From Filomicrobium sp. (GTDB lineage Bacteria > Pseudomonadota > Alphaproteobacteria > Rhizobiales > Hyphomicrobiaceae), in contig CP051234.1 in NCBI GenBank assembly GCA_017792465.1, positions 4,062,501-4,126,500 on the forward strand: 64,000 bases of DNA, in the 5' to 3' direction. The position numbers and the translations under genes were made by a program. Each line of letters begins with the position of its first letter. Position 1 is the stretch's first letter. This document shows, one piece after another, positions 35,516-45,068 of the stretch. The notes beneath the pieces are model-generated. The model saw only the letters and a list, made by a program, of their open reading frames with translations. It ran no database searches and had not been told where the DNA came from.

Positions 35516-36283
35516 ATGGCGTTCATTATCGGAGTGGCTTTCGCCATACTTCTCATCGCCGTCATGATGGATAACCAACCTGAAGGCGGCGGTCGGCAAT
35601 TGAAGGATGTGGTTGTCGAAAATCAACCGGATCGCGCCTGCCCGTTCGGCTATAAGATGGCATGGCTGGCGGTTCGCACCGACGATCCGTCGACATTGGT
35701 TCGTAAACTCCACTTGGCCAATGCGGTCCCAGCCAATTGGAATTCCGGCATCGGCGCTGTTTACGACGATAAGCTCGGACCTTCGCATGTCTTTGTGACG
35801 CCGCCTGTCGATGGATGGACGTTCGTTGTTGGTCTCGGCTTGCCGCATCCGGTCAACGAGCGCTTTATCGATAAGCTGACGCCGCTGTTGCTGTCGCTGG
35901 GAAAAGACTATCCGGAGGCGCAGTATTTCTTCACCTATCCGCTGATTGATTTCTTTGCCTGGGCCCGCGTTGTCAACGGCAAGCTGACGCGGGCTTTCGC
36001 TGTCAACGACGAAGGCGTTGTCTGGAACAAGGGCCGCATCACGCGCGCTGAAAGATCGCTCGGGCTCAGACTGTTCGAGTTGCGTGGGGTCGAAGAGCGT
36101 CACGGCGACGCCGGCGGCGGACTGGTTTTGTATCCGACCGAAGATCACGTGATGCAGATTGCGCGCAATTGGAGTCTCGATCCAATTCGTCTCGATGAAA
36201 TCGAGGTGGCAGCGGGGGCAGGTCTTTTGGCGCCGGTTCCGGCACACTGGTCGCCGGAGCGTCGTCGCAAATCGGCGGCCTGA
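35516..36283 (+). CDS. hypothetical membrane-anchored protein
   Basis: About 255 residues; not recognised. A single N-terminal membrane segment (AFIIGVAFAILLIAVMM) is followed by a soluble domain of alternating helix and strand (FGYKMAWLAVRTDDPSTLV, HVFVTPPVDGWTFVVGLGLP, and YFFTYPLIDFFAWARVVNG near the middle). The ATG at 35516 has a perfect GGAGGG six bases upstream, so the 46 upstream codons in the same frame are not translated. No partner genes are nearby. Confidence 0.7.
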   Translation: MAFIIGVAFAILLIAVMMDNQPEGGGRQLKDVVVENQPDRACPFGYKMAWLAVRTDDPSTLVRKLHLANAVPANWNSGIGAVYDDKLGPSHVFVTPPVDGWTFVVGLGLPHPVNERFIDKLTPLLLSLGKDYPEAQYFFTYPLIDFFAWARVVNGKLTRAFAVNDEGVVWNKGRITRAERSLGLRLFELRGVEERHGDAGGGLVLYPTEDHVMQIARNWSLDPIRLDEIEVAAGAGLLAPVPAHWSPERRRKSAA

Positions 36284-37257
36284 ATATTTTCTTGCGAGAT
36301 TTTTTGGAGGTTGAGCCTGAGCTCAATGGCGCTCGACAAGCCATTGAGAGAAATGGGCCGCGCCGTTATTGGCGGCATCGTATTGTCTGGAATTTTGCGA
36401 ACGGACACAGCCGTATTCGTCAGTATTCCAAATTCGATGTTCCGCCTTCTAATTCTTTTTTGTTTCAGGCCGCGCGAACCAGAGGCCGTGCAATAGATTT
36501 GCGACGGTGAATTGGGAAGATCAGAATTGTTGCCTGTCTTGTTTTGCTCGCTTCAATTGCGGCTGAGGCCTTAATGTTGCGCAAGGTGTGAGGCAGTAGG
36601 GAATGGCTCATTCCTGCACTTTTGATTTTTGCACGCGTTGTTTTTGGCCTATTGAGCATCGCCATCGAGGTCAAGCGTGCGGAAAGCGAAAAGTTATTCG
36701 CACTTTCTGGGATTCCCGGAAATTGCACGGTCGCAGCAGTCTTGTTTTCGGTGAATTTGGCTTTGGCGATTGCCCCGGGTTCTCGCGGAAGCGTGGCGTC
36801 TGTTGGGTTGGCTTCTTGTAACTTATTGTTGTTGCTGCTCTTGTTTGTGGCGTCGGTGTAGGTTCCGTCATCTCCTGGTTTTTGGAGGCCAAGCGTTAGC
36901 AGCGCTATGAATGGAGCTATAAAGAATCCAACTTTTCTACGCGACTGCATCGCCGTCATCCAATCTGTGCGGTTGCCAAAGGTGGTGTTTAATAAGCAGT
37001 TTAGTGAAGGTTAGTGTGCAAACTATATTGAGGCTGTGCAGTTAATAAGGGCTGAAAGGCTGACGCGTTTTGGGTTGTTTTTGAAAAATCTATTGTCGGT
37101 TTTTTGTTTGATGTGGGTACGGACTAAACAGCTATTACCGCACTTTAAGCTCTGTATATGCTCGGGAATACTAGAGCAGGCGGCAGCGGTCGTGCGTCGG
37201 GGCCCTCGCGCGGACACGAAGGTCATTCGAAGATCTGATCGGTTTTTTTTTATCTAA
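36284..37257. other. gene-poor stretch
   Basis: About 970 bases. A minus-strand frame at 36465-36959 begins with a plausible signal (VGFFIAPFIALLTLGLQ) but then turns into low-complexity Asn/Thr/Ala/Lys sequence with no recognisable fold. I record it as doubtful and do not call it a gene. The rest is AT-rich with no evident feature. Confidence 0.45.
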
Positions 37258-37641
37258 TTAGGCGGCGGGCGAGCCAACAATTGCTGCCATCTGCAACGCT
37301 ATCATGCGATCGATTACGCCTTCGAATGGCACTGTGAAAATGCTCAGACCGCGCGGATCTTCGCTCCAGGCTTTTAGAGCGTCTGAAAAATCATCCGGTG
37401 GGTCGGCTTCGCCGGTCAATTCGCGGACGGTTTCTGCGAAGGCTTTTTCGCTCATCGGGACGAACGGAATGGTGACGACATCAACGTCGCCTGACGGGCT
37501 GTGTCGCGGGGCTTTGTAGACGCTGAAGCAGATGATGTGATTGCCATCGCCGCAGGTGGCAACGGCACCGATGACAATGCGCGAGGTTTCAAAACCTGTT
37601 GGCGCTTTGTAGCTCCATTCCTGTCCAGCTGCGAACTTCAT
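37258..37641 (-). CDS. conserved hypothetical protein
   Basis: 127 residues of soluble alpha/beta composition (an opening KFAAGQEWSYKAPTGFETSR, then IVIGAVATCGDGNHIICFSV). It begins at an ATG with GGAG seven bases upstream. The composition and codon pattern are those of a real gene. No domain is recognised. It runs codirectionally behind the gene at 37737, with about 95 bases between. Confidence 0.68.
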   Translation of the reverse strand: MKFAAGQEWSYKAPTGFETSRIVIGAVATCGDGNHIICFSVYKAPRHSPSGDVDVVTIPFVPMSEKAFAETVRELTGEADPPDDFSDALKAWSEDPRGLSIFTVPFEGVIDRMIALQMAAIVGSPAA

Positions 37642-37736
37642 TGGTCCACTCCCGCGATGAGGGCAACGCCCGTTTGCGGCGAAGGTACAACCGCAGATGT
37701 GGCAACACTAGAGGAGGGGGGCTGAGTTATCCCCCT

Positions 37737-38498
37737 TCATTCAGAGGTTTTTACTGCTGGGCTCCAGGACAGTCCGCCGGGCCGGATTGCTTCCAGGTCC
37801 GGGGGAGAAACTTGCACGGCGTCGGTCGGTTGTGGCGCAAAAAATGCCTTTGATGGGGCTGCGGTCGCTGTGCCCGGATTGACTGGACGCACGGGGGAGA
37901 TCGAACCTGTTGTGATGTTCGAGGCGCCGGGGCCCGGGTTCTGCGGGGTTTTTGCGAAGCGCTCTTCGTTGAACTCGGTTCGCTCGGCTGTCGACCGGGT
38001 CGATGGGGTGTCCAGGGTCTGCGTGGCCTGCTGCCGGGGGCCGGAGAAGACGGCCTCCTCGACGAACTGCCAGAAACCGACAGCGTGCCAGAAGGCGACG
38101 CCGGCAAAAAATCCGATGCAGGCATAGAGGATGCCCCGGCCTGAGCCTCTTTTTGCAGGTTCGTAAGTTTCGGTGTCGTCGTGGAACTGGTCCGGCTCGG
38201 GTGCGTGCAGAGTCGGTGAAAACTCCCGCGAACCGGTTGTTCGCTCCGCCGATGTCGCTTGGCTCAAGGACGGGCGAGCCTTTGCCACGATCGAGGGCGC
38301 GCGCGGTGCATCGCCTGAATTTTGTTCGAATGGCCAAGGATTTGGCTGAGGCACAGGCGGCGGTTCCGTTTGGCGCGACGGTTTGAGGCCCTCCAGGGAC
38401 GGCGGTTTGGGTTCAGGATTTTGCACCGGGCGGAAGCGGGGCGGATCGGTCTTTGATTGGGTCTGCCGCCAACGCTGGCCTTTGGTTGCCTCGGTCAT
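37737..38498 (-). CDS. hypothetical single-pass membrane protein
   Basis: About 253 residues. A long Pro/Gln/Arg-rich cytoplasmic head (110 residues, with PPRFRPVQNPEPKPPSLEG) is followed by a membrane segment (GILYACIGFFAGVAFWHAVG, then FWQFVEEAVF) and a Pro/Thr/Ser-rich C-terminus. The ATG at 38498 has GAGGAG five bases upstream. Three frames are open across this region because of its GC-rich, low-complexity content, but only this frame gives a real membrane segment and a good start. Confidence 0.65.
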   Translation of the reverse strand: MTEATKGQRWRQTQSKTDPPRFRPVQNPEPKPPSLEGLKPSRQTEPPPVPQPNPWPFEQNSGDAPRAPSIVAKARPSLSQATSAERTTGSREFSPTLHAPEPDQFHDDTETYEPAKRGSGRGILYACIGFFAGVAFWHAVGFWQFVEEAVFSGPRQQATQTLDTPSTRSTAERTEFNEERFAKTPQNPGPGASNITTGSISPVRPVNPGTATAAPSKAFFAPQPTDAVQVSPPDLEAIRPGGLSWSPAVKTSE

Positions 38499-38718
38499 TC
38501 GTACTCCTCGCCTGCTCATGGGCCGGCGTCTTTGTGCTCCGGAAATCGGAGACAGAATCAGCTGGCTTCCAGTCTGCGCGAAGTTCTTGATGAGTCACAA
38601 GAATTGCCAGGCCACAGCGAATCACTGTGCGCAGCGTATCCACAGGAGGAAATCGCCCAATCAGGCGCGCCGCTGCGGTCGCTGCAGAATTCTGCCGTCT
38701 CTAGGAGTTGCGAGGTTT

Positions 38719-38777
38719 GGCCCGGCCTTTGGCAAATGGGCGTTCACCCAAGGCCGGGCCGGAGCCGGTTCTTTTTT
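38719..38777 (+). other. strong hairpin with downstream T-run
   Basis: The perfect 11-bp stem GGCCCGGCCTT/AAGGCCGGGCC lies in the gap between two divergently spaced minus genes. A T-run (CTTTTTTG) follows on the plus strand about ten bases after the stem. If it terminates anything it would be a plus-strand transcript starting in 38500-38700, where I see no gene. Confidence 0.4.
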
Positions 38778-38795
38778 GTGAAGCCTGTATTGCGC

Positions 38796-39533
38796 TTAGC
38801 GTACGGGCGGCACGTACATGCGCTTGGCGCTGCAAAGACGTCGCTGGTCTTCGTTGCGCCCGCAGGCTTGCGGGTTGCCGTCTTTCGAGACGCAGATGCG
38901 AACTTCGCGCAAGCGGTTGCCGGGGCCGCCGCAGGTGACGGCCATCATGTCGGGGCGCAGACCGATCACAGAGTTGGCGGCGATGAATTCGTCAACCAGG
39001 GTTTCAGGCGAGACCATCTGCGGTTTTTGCGGATGCACGTAGCGCTGCGGGATTTTGATCTTGCGATAGATGTTCCGCGACAGGCCGAAGTAGCCGTCCG
39101 GTCTCAGGCCCGAACAGGTGCCGTGCTTTTTATACTCGTGAATGATGAGGCCGGTGCTTGGCATGATGTCGAGCATGCCGTTTATGACCCGCTTGGGAAC
39201 GAAGGGTTTGAAATCGGTCCAGCACCGCTCGGGGTAGCCTTTGGCGTACTGCGGCCATAGACCGTGGAGGACGAAGGCATAGCCGCGCTGTCCAGGCTTG
39301 CGGTTGCATTGGGTGTCGTTGCGGCGTTGCTTGACCTGGGCGGCGCAGTGGGTCGGCGACCAGGATAGGACGAGCGTGTAGTAGTCGAACTCGCCGGGCT
39401 TGTGGTCGCGCTGCCGCTCTTTGCTGCCGTACGAATTGCCGCCGTAGCGTTGCGCCAAAGACTGGTCGGCCGGCAGGGCGATGAGGCCCGCCAAGAGCAG
39501 TCCAAGAGCAATTGAAAACATTCGCCAGGGCAT
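38796..39533 (-). CDS. secreted ribonuclease T2
   Basis: About 245 residues. A signal peptide (FSIALGLLLAGLIALPADQS) precedes a T2 domain with conserved segment 1 HGLWPQYAKG and segment 2 HEYKKHGTCSG, both carrying the catalytic histidines. Cysteines (for example ERCW, GTCSG, CGGPG, CGRNE, LCSAK) can form the family disulfides. RNase T2 enzymes are non-specific endoribonucleases, normally extracellular or periplasmic. The ATG at 39533 has GGAG ten bases upstream. Confidence 0.93.
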   Translation of the reverse strand: MPWRMFSIALGLLLAGLIALPADQSLAQRYGGNSYGSKERQRDHKPGEFDYYTLVLSWSPTHCAAQVKQRRNDTQCNRKPGQRGYAFVLHGLWPQYAKGYPERCWTDFKPFVPKRVINGMLDIMPSTGLIIHEYKKHGTCSGLRPDGYFGLSRNIYRKIKIPQRYVHPQKPQMVSPETLVDEFIAANSVIGLRPDMMAVTCGGPGNRLREVRICVSKDGNPQACGRNEDQRRLCSAKRMYVPPVR

Positions 39534-39673
39534 AAAGCTATTCTCCGGTCTTGTTCGTCGATGATGCGTCCGGCACCATAATGTCATGATGTGGCAAAGC
39601 AAACGCTGATTGGGCAGCGCTGCAGCACAGGATATTCGTTATTCGGGCAAAGTCTGCGAGGCGCTGAGGCAGT

Positions 39674-41068
39674 CTAGAGGTTCGCAAACCGGTCGATTAT
39701 GCGAGCCCAGCTGCGGGTGCCTTTCTTGAAGCTCTTCAGATTGTACTTCTCGTTGGGCGAGTGGATGCGGTCATCTTCGAGACCGAAGCCGATCAGCAGG
39801 CTATCCATGCCAAGCGCCGCCTTGAAATCGGTGACGATGGGGATCGAGGCGCCGCAGCCCATGAGGACGGCGGGCTTGCCCCATTCGTCTTCGAGTGCTT
39901 CGGCAGCGGCCGCCATCGTCGGCGTATCGGTATCGAAGCCGACGGCTGCAGAGCCATGGCCGCCGCGGAACTCGACCGTGCAATCTTCAGGGATGCGGTC
40001 CTTTACGAAATCCTTGATCGATTGAATTGCCGCGTCCGGGTCCTGCCCGGGAACAAGCCGGCAGGTGATTTTAACGCTGGCTTCGGCCGGGATGATCGTC
40101 TTGGTTCCTGCCCCTTGATAGCCGCCGGTGATGCCGTTGAATTCGAGCGTCGGACGCGACCAGAGTTGCTCCAGCGGCTGGCGGTTCTTTTCGCCGGCAG
40201 GTTCGGACAGTCCGACGGGGCCGAGGAAATCATCGAGGCTGAAGCCGATGGCCTGCCATTGCTTGAGCTGTTTGGCGGACGGCTTTTTCACGCCATCATA
40301 AAAGCCCGGGATGGTGATGCGGCCCTTGGCGTCGTGCATGGCGCCGCAAATGCCGGTCAGGACGCGGATCGGGTTTGCGGCAAGTCCGCCATAGAGGCCG
40401 GAATGCAGATCGCGACCGGGACCATTGACGATGACTTCCACGCCGGCAAGTCCGCGCAGCATGGTGGTGATAGCCGGCGTGTCGCGATCCCATTGGCCAG
40501 TGTCGCAAACGAGAACGAGATCGGCCTTGATCTTCTTGCCGTGCTTTTTCAGGAAGCCTGGCAGCGATGGCGAACCGCATTCTTCTTCGCCTTCGAGCAT
40601 GACGGTGACGTTGATGGGAAGTTCGCCATCGACCGCCATATAGGCGCGGGCGGCTTCGAGGAAGGTCATCAACTGGCCTTTGTTGTCCTCGGCTCCGCGC
40701 GCGATGATGACCTTGCCGTTGCCTTTTTCGCTGGCGATGCGCGGCTCGAAGGGTGGGGATGTCCAAAGCTCCAGCGGATCGGGCGGCTGGACGTCGTAAT
40801 GGCCGTAAAAGAGGACGTGGGGTTTCTTCGGGTCGGGCTTTTGATGGTTCTTGGCAACGACGATCGGGTGGCCGGTTGTCGGGACGACGTCCGCATCAAA
40901 TCCGATCGAGCCAAGCGTTTTCGCGCACCAGTCGGCGGCGCGCTGGCATTCCTTGGCGAAGGCCGGGTCGGTCGAGATGCTGGGGATTGAAAGCAGTTCG
41001 AAAAGCCGGTCGAGGCTTTCGTTATGGGAGGCATCGATCTGTTTGAGAACTTTTGGCAGGTTGGTCAT
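39674..41068 (-). CDS. M20-family metallopeptidase (dipeptidase)
   Basis: About 464 residues. The two-metal site of M20 peptidases is seen: His and Asp in [11 protein letters not shown], the bridging Asp in GAEDNKGQ, the catalytic and metal Glu pair in [10 protein letters not shown], and later ligands in LVCDTGQW. The dimerisation (lid) domain lies about residues 190-350 (with [14 protein letters not shown]). Proteins of this subgroup hydrolyse dipeptides or N-acyl amino acids; the substrate is unknown. The ATG at 41068 starts a conserved region; a TTG frame extends 27 codons upstream. Confidence 0.92.
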   Translation of the reverse strand: MTNLPKVLKQIDASHNESLDRLFELLSIPSISTDPAFAKECQRAADWCAKTLGSIGFDADVVPTTGHPIVVAKNHQKPDPKKPHVLFYGHYDVQPPDPLELWTSPPFEPRIASEKGNGKVIIARGAEDNKGQLMTFLEAARAYMAVDGELPINVTVMLEGEEECGSPSLPGFLKKHGKKIKADLVLVCDTGQWDRDTPAITTMLRGLAGVEVIVNGPGRDLHSGLYGGLAANPIRVLTGICGAMHDAKGRITIPGFYDGVKKPSAKQLKQWQAIGFSLDDFLGPVGLSEPAGEKNRQPLEQLWSRPTLEFNGITGGYQGAGTKTIIPAEASVKITCRLVPGQDPDAAIQSIKDFVKDRIPEDCTVEFRGGHGSAAVGFDTDTPTMAAAAEALEDEWGKPAVLMGCGASIPIVTDFKAALGMDSLLIGFGLEDDRIHSPNEKYNLKSFKKGTRSWARIIDRFANL

Positions 41069-41453
41069 TCGGATTGTGTGTCTCGGTTGGCGGGATTGGC
41101 GACTGGGTCGGATGCGTTGCGGGGACATTAGGACACCCGGGGCGTGCAAGTCACGAGCCTCCTCGCGTCTGAGGCCTACGATGTTGCATTCTCAACCAAA
41201 TGAAGCGCGTTGTGGCGGGCGAGCGAATATGGTGTGTCTGGTGGCGAAGGCGCCGCGGGGGGCGGGTTTCGGCGATATTGTGCGCGAAGGCGTTGGCTTC
41301 ATGTGTTTTGGCAGCGTTTCGAATTGTTGAACGGGACCCTGGATCGAAAAGCCACCTGTTAGAACGCTTGCTTGGCTGTTAAGCCGGTCGCAGGCAATGG
41401 GTGGCGCCGATCGGCTCGGTGCTGCTTTTAAATCGATGAAGGAGCATGACGGC
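41069..41453. other. divergent intergenic region before ppdK
   Basis: 385 bases between the M20 gene (minus) and ppdK (plus). It must hold both promoters. I see no gene or strong palindrome. Confidence 0.45.
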
Positions 41454-44162
41454 ATGGCCAACGTTGCACCTGAGGGAAGCGCGAAACTCGTTTATCTTTT
41501 CGCCGCCGGACAGACAGACGGGCGGGCGGATTTGCGCGATCTTCTGGGCGGCAAGGGCGCTAATCTTGCCGAGATGGCAAACCTCGGCCTTCCGGTGCCG
41601 GCCGGCTTCACCATCACGACGGAAGTCTGCAAGGCTTATTACGACAACGGTGAAGTTTTGCCGGAGGTCCTTCGCGGGCAGGTCGAAGACGCGCTCGCGA
41701 AGGTCGGTAAGGTCGTCGGGATGACGTTTGGTGATCCGGCTAACCCGCTTCTGCTTTCGGTACGTTCGGGAGCGCGAGCGTCGATGCCGGGGATGATGGA
41801 TACGATCCTCAACCTCGGGCTCAATGATGCAACGGTCGAGGGGCTTGCGAAGCGCTCAGGCGATGCGCGGTTTGCCTACGACAGCTACCGGCGTTTCATT
41901 CAGATGTATTCGGATGTCGTGCTTGGGGTCGATCACGGCGTCTTCGAGGACATCCTTGAGAATTACAAAAACCTCAACGGATTTTCTTTCGATCCGGAAC
42001 TGACCGCGGATGACTGGCTCGATGTCATCGACCAGTTCAAGGACGCTGTCCAAACCGATCTGAAAAAGCCGTTTCCGCAGGATACGTCCGAGCAGCTGTG
42101 GGGCGCGATCGCGGCGGTCTTCGGGTCGTGGCAGACGCAACGTGCGAAGACGTACCGACGGTTGCAGCAGATTTCCGATGACTGGGGCACGGCGGTCAAC
42201 GTGCAGGCGATGGTGTTCGGCAACATGGGCGACACCAGTGCAACCGGCGTTGCGTTCACGCGCAACCCATCGACGGGCGCGAAGGAGGTCTACGGCGAGT
42301 ATCTCGTCAACGCGCAAGGTGAGGATGTGGTCGCGGGCATTCGCACGCCACAGCCGCTGACCGAGCAGGCGCGTCTGGAGGCCGGTGAGACGTTGCCGTC
42401 GCTGGAAGCCTTGATGCCGGAGACGTTCAAAGAATTGCTGGCCGTCTTTGACAAGCTCGAAAAGCACTATCGCGATATGCAGGACATCGAGTTCACCATC
42501 CAGGTGGGCAAGCTCTTCATGCTGCAGACCCGTTCGGGTAAGCGCACGACGGAAGCGGGCCTGACGATCGCAAAGGATATGGCGGCCGAGGGTCTGATTA
42601 CGCGCGAGGAAGCGGTGTTGCGCGTTGAGCCTGCCGGTCTCGACCAGCTCTTGCATCCGCGGATCGATGACGAGGCCGAGAAGGTCATCGTTGCGACGGG
42701 ACTTCCGGCTTCGCCTGGAGCGGCGGCCGGTGAAATCGTGTTCTTCGCTGATGAAGCAGAAGAACTCGGCAACAAAGGCCGCGACGTTATTCTCGTACGT
42801 ATGGAAACAAGCCCCGAAGACATTCACGGGATGCACGCGGCCGTTGGTATTTTGACAGCGCGCGGCGGAATGACGAGCCATGCTGCTGTCGTTGCGCGTG
42901 GTATGGGCCGGCCCTGTGTGTCGGGGGCGGGCTCGTTGCGGATTGACGCGCAAGCCGGTGTCATGAAGGTCGGCGCCAAGACGTTCAAGAAAGGCGCTTT
43001 CATCACCATCGATGGCACGACCGGGCAGGTGCTCGAAGGCCAGGCGAAGATGAAGCAGCCGGAACTTTCCGGCGCGTTCGGCCAGTTGATGGAGTGGGCC
43101 GACGAGTTCCGCAAGCTTGGTGTGAGAGCCAACGCGGATAACGGCCGTGACGCGCGGCAGGCGTTGCATTTCGGTGCGGAAGGCATCGGGCTTTGCCGCA
43201 CGGAGCATATGTTCTTTGAGGAAGACCGCATTCTGGCGATGCGTGAAATGATCTGCTCGGATACGGAGGCGGGCCGGCGGAAAGCGCTGGCTGAAATCCT
43301 GCCGATGCAGCGCAGCGATTTCGAAGAGATGTTCGAGATCATGGCGGGGTTGCCGGTGACGATCCGCTTGCTCGATCCGCCGCTGCATGAGTTCCTGCCG
43401 CACGAAGAGAAAGAGACGGCGCAGGTTGCCGAAGCACTCGGCATCGACGTTGATAAACTGAAAGCCCGCGTCGGAGAGCTTTCCGAGTTTAACCCGATGC
43501 TTGGGTTCAGGGGCTGCCGGTTGGCGATCCGTTATCCGGAAATCACCGAGATGCAGGCACGGGCGATTTTCGAGGCGGCGGTCAATGTCGAAAAGGCAAC
43601 CGGTAAGCCGGTGCGCCCGGAGGTGATGATCCCGCTCGTCATTTATCGCGAGGAGTTCGATATCCTGGCGAATGTAATCCGAGAGGCGGCTAGGGCTGTC
43701 GAAGCTGAGACCGGACATAAGCTCACCTACGATATCGGTACGATGGTGGAGCTGCCGCGCTGTTCGCTCAAGGCCGATGAGATCGCTGAAGGGGAACTGG
43801 GTGCAGAGTTCTTCTCGTTCGGAACCAACGATCTGACGCAGACGTGTCTGGGTTTGTCGCGCGATGACGCGGGGCCAATTCTGCAGACCTATCTGGAGCG
43901 CAAGATTTTCGAAGTCGATCCGTTCGTTTCGATCGATGTTTCAGGTGTCGGCGAGTTGGTCGAGATCGGGACCGAGCGCGGCCGACGGGTGAAGCCAGAT
44001 CTCAAGATCGGGATCTGTGGGGAGCATGGCGGCGATCCGGATTCGGTGGCGTTCTGTGAAAAGGCGGGGCTGGATTATGTGTCGTGCTCGCCGTTTCGGG
44101 TGCCGGTTGCGCGGCTTGCGGCGGCGCAGGCGGTATTGCGTGCGAAATCGAAGTCGGCGTGA
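41454..44162 (+). CDS. ppdK: pyruvate, phosphate dikinase
   Basis: About 902 residues, full length for bacterial PPDK. The order is an ATP-grasp nucleotide domain (LLGGKGANLAEMANLGLPVP near the start), a swivelling phosphohistidine domain with GGMTSHAAVVARGMG, whose His takes the phosphate, and a PEP/pyruvate TIM barrel with CGEHGGDPDSV and MVELPRCSLKADEIA. The enzyme interconverts pyruvate, ATP and phosphate with PEP, AMP and pyrophosphate, and usually feeds gluconeogenesis. I chose ATG 41454 (GGAG nine bases before); two earlier ATGs are possible. No PPDK regulatory protein is adjacent. Confidence 0.96.
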   Translation: MANVAPEGSAKLVYLFAAGQTDGRADLRDLLGGKGANLAEMANLGLPVPAGFTITTEVCKAYYDNGEVLPEVLRGQVEDALAKVGKVVGMTFGDPANPLLLSVRSGARASMPGMMDTILNLGLNDATVEGLAKRSGDARFAYDSYRRFIQMYSDVVLGVDHGVFEDILENYKNLNGFSFDPELTADDWLDVIDQFKDAVQTDLKKPFPQDTSEQLWGAIAAVFGSWQTQRAKTYRRLQQISDDWGTAVNVQAMVFGNMGDTSATGVAFTRNPSTGAKEVYGEYLVNAQGEDVVAGIRTPQPLTEQARLEAGETLPSLEALMPETFKELLAVFDKLEKHYRDMQDIEFTIQVGKLFMLQTRSGKRTTEAGLTIAKDMAAEGLITREEAVLRVEPAGLDQLLHPRIDDEAEKVIVATGLPASPGAAAGEIVFFADEAEELGNKGRDVILVRMETSPEDIHGMHAAVGILTARGGMTSHAAVVARGMGRPCVSGAGSLRIDAQAGVMKVGAKTFKKGAFITIDGTTGQVLEGQAKMKQPELSGAFGQLMEWADEFRKLGVRANADNGRDARQALHFGAEGIGLCRTEHMFFEEDRILAMREMICSDTEAGRRKALAEILPMQRSDFEEMFEIMAGLPVTIRLLDPPLHEFLPHEEKETAQVAEALGIDVDKLKARVGELSEFNPMLGFRGCRLAIRYPEITEMQARAIFEAAVNVEKATGKPVRPEVMIPLVIYREEFDILANVIREAARAVEAETGHKLTYDIGTMVELPRCSLKADEIAEGELGAEFFSFGTNDLTQTCLGLSRDDAGPILQTYLERKIFEVDPFVSIDVSGVGELVEIGTERGRRVKPDLKIGICGEHGGDPDSVAFCEKAGLDYVSCSPFRVPVARLAAAQAVLRAKSKSA

Positions 44163-44214
44163 GGGTTGCGAATGGACTTTCCGCGGCTCTCATTTTTGCG
44201 GCCCGTGGCGGTTG

Positions 44215-44430
44215 TTAGCGTCGCCGCGATGTCCGCTCTTGCCGGACGATTTCCAGACGCCGCTTCAAGGCCGACTTGAAGCGTTCGGAGATTGCGTCGT
44301 TGGGGTCGTAGAACGCGCTATCGAGATCATCGACACAAAATTTAAGTGTCCCGTCTTCACCTCGCTGGGCGCGGACTGCAAAGGCATTCGTGCCGATCTG
44401 GATCGTCTTTGAATGTTTGGTCACGGCCAT
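44215..44430 (-). CDS. small hypothetical protein
   Basis: 71 residues; not recognised. It is basic at both ends (KRRLEIVRQERTSRRR) with a central segment (LKFCVDDLDSAFYDPNDAIS). No signal peptide or strong ribosome binding site. It converges with ppdK and lies 52 bases after its stop. Confidence 0.45.
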   Translation of the reverse strand: MAVTKHSKTIQIGTNAFAVRAQRGEDGTLKFCVDDLDSAFYDPNDAISERFKSALKRRLEIVRQERTSRRR

Positions 44431-44671
44431 TGGCCACGGGCACTCTAGGTTTCAGATTTTCAATGAGTGATGATCGCTGCTCTCGTGCGCCGAGACAATT
44501 CGCGGTCTGAGAAAATCAGAAACTACGCGCAGCGTTGCAAGGGCGGTAAAAAGCCCGTTTTCGCAGCCAAACTACGACTTATTTTTTCCGTCGGCGGGAA
44601 TGACATTTGTCATTTGAAGGAAACCCTGCCGCAATCGGATGTACGCAGCGACCGCGGGATGTCAGGCGGGT

Positions 44672-44899
44672 TCAATACCAGTTCTTATCTTCGTCATCCA
44701 AGGACGGCCGCTTTGGGCGCGGACCGGTATGGTGGGGCAACAGCGCCAAAACAATGATGAGCGGCGGGAAGACGAAGCACCATCCCATCCAGAAGGAATA
44801 GTCGCGGTTCTTGTAACCAGCGATGCCGCCAGCAATTGCGGCCGCCAGGGTGGCTGTCGCACCCCAGATTACGATCCAAGTTACCGCTGAGTTACCCAT
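44672..44899 (-). CDS. small two-helix membrane protein
   Basis: About 75 residues. Two hydrophobic helices (TWIVIWGATATLAAAIAGGI and FWMGWCFVFPPLIIVLALL) are joined by a short charged turn. The tail is charged (PKRPSLDDEDKNWY). The start at the ATG 44899 follows a weak binding site; a TTG lies 7 codons upstream. Not recognised. Confidence 0.55.
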   Translation of the reverse strand: MGNSAVTWIVIWGATATLAAAIAGGIAGYKNRDYSFWMGWCFVFPPLIIVLALLPHHTGPRPKRPSLDDEDKNWY

Positions 44900-44990
44900 T
44901 TCCGACCATTGCTTTCTCAACCGGCTCGGGGAGCCTCAATTGCAATGTAGATGTTTTCGTCACACTACAGCAAATGGACAATAATTGTGG

Positions 44991-45020
44991 CGGGCGCAAG
45001 TACAAGAGGACCTGCGCCCG
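44991..45020. terminator. hairpin after the Clp-N/coiled-coil gene
   Basis: CGGGCGCA pairs with TGCGCCCG. It lies 50-80 bases past the minus-strand stop at 45069. T residues follow only on the plus strand (TTTTG), so the direction is uncertain. Confidence 0.45.
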
Positions 45021-45068
45021 TTTTGAATTGCTGAATTGAACAGTTACGAAATGCTTGTGATCGGTCGA

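Noticed and set aside
36465-36959. Minus-strand frame of 164 codons with a possible signal peptide
   Set aside because: After the hydrophobic start the chain is low-complexity and unrelated to anything I know; the opposite strand is equally open. Kept as part of a gene-poor entry, not as a gene.
37741-38337. Alternative minus-strand frames over the 37737 membrane gene
   Set aside because: Only the chosen frame gives a membrane segment and an ATG with a strong ribosome binding site; the others are Arg/Pro-rich shadows.
41856-43718. A 620-codon open frame on the minus strand inside ppdK
   Set aside because: It mirrors the high-GC third positions of ppdK, encodes an Arg/His/Leu/Gln-rich chain without motifs, and ppdK is certain.
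44541-44556. Small GGGC/GCCC hairpin with TTTT
   Set aside because: A four-base stem is too short to support as a terminator.
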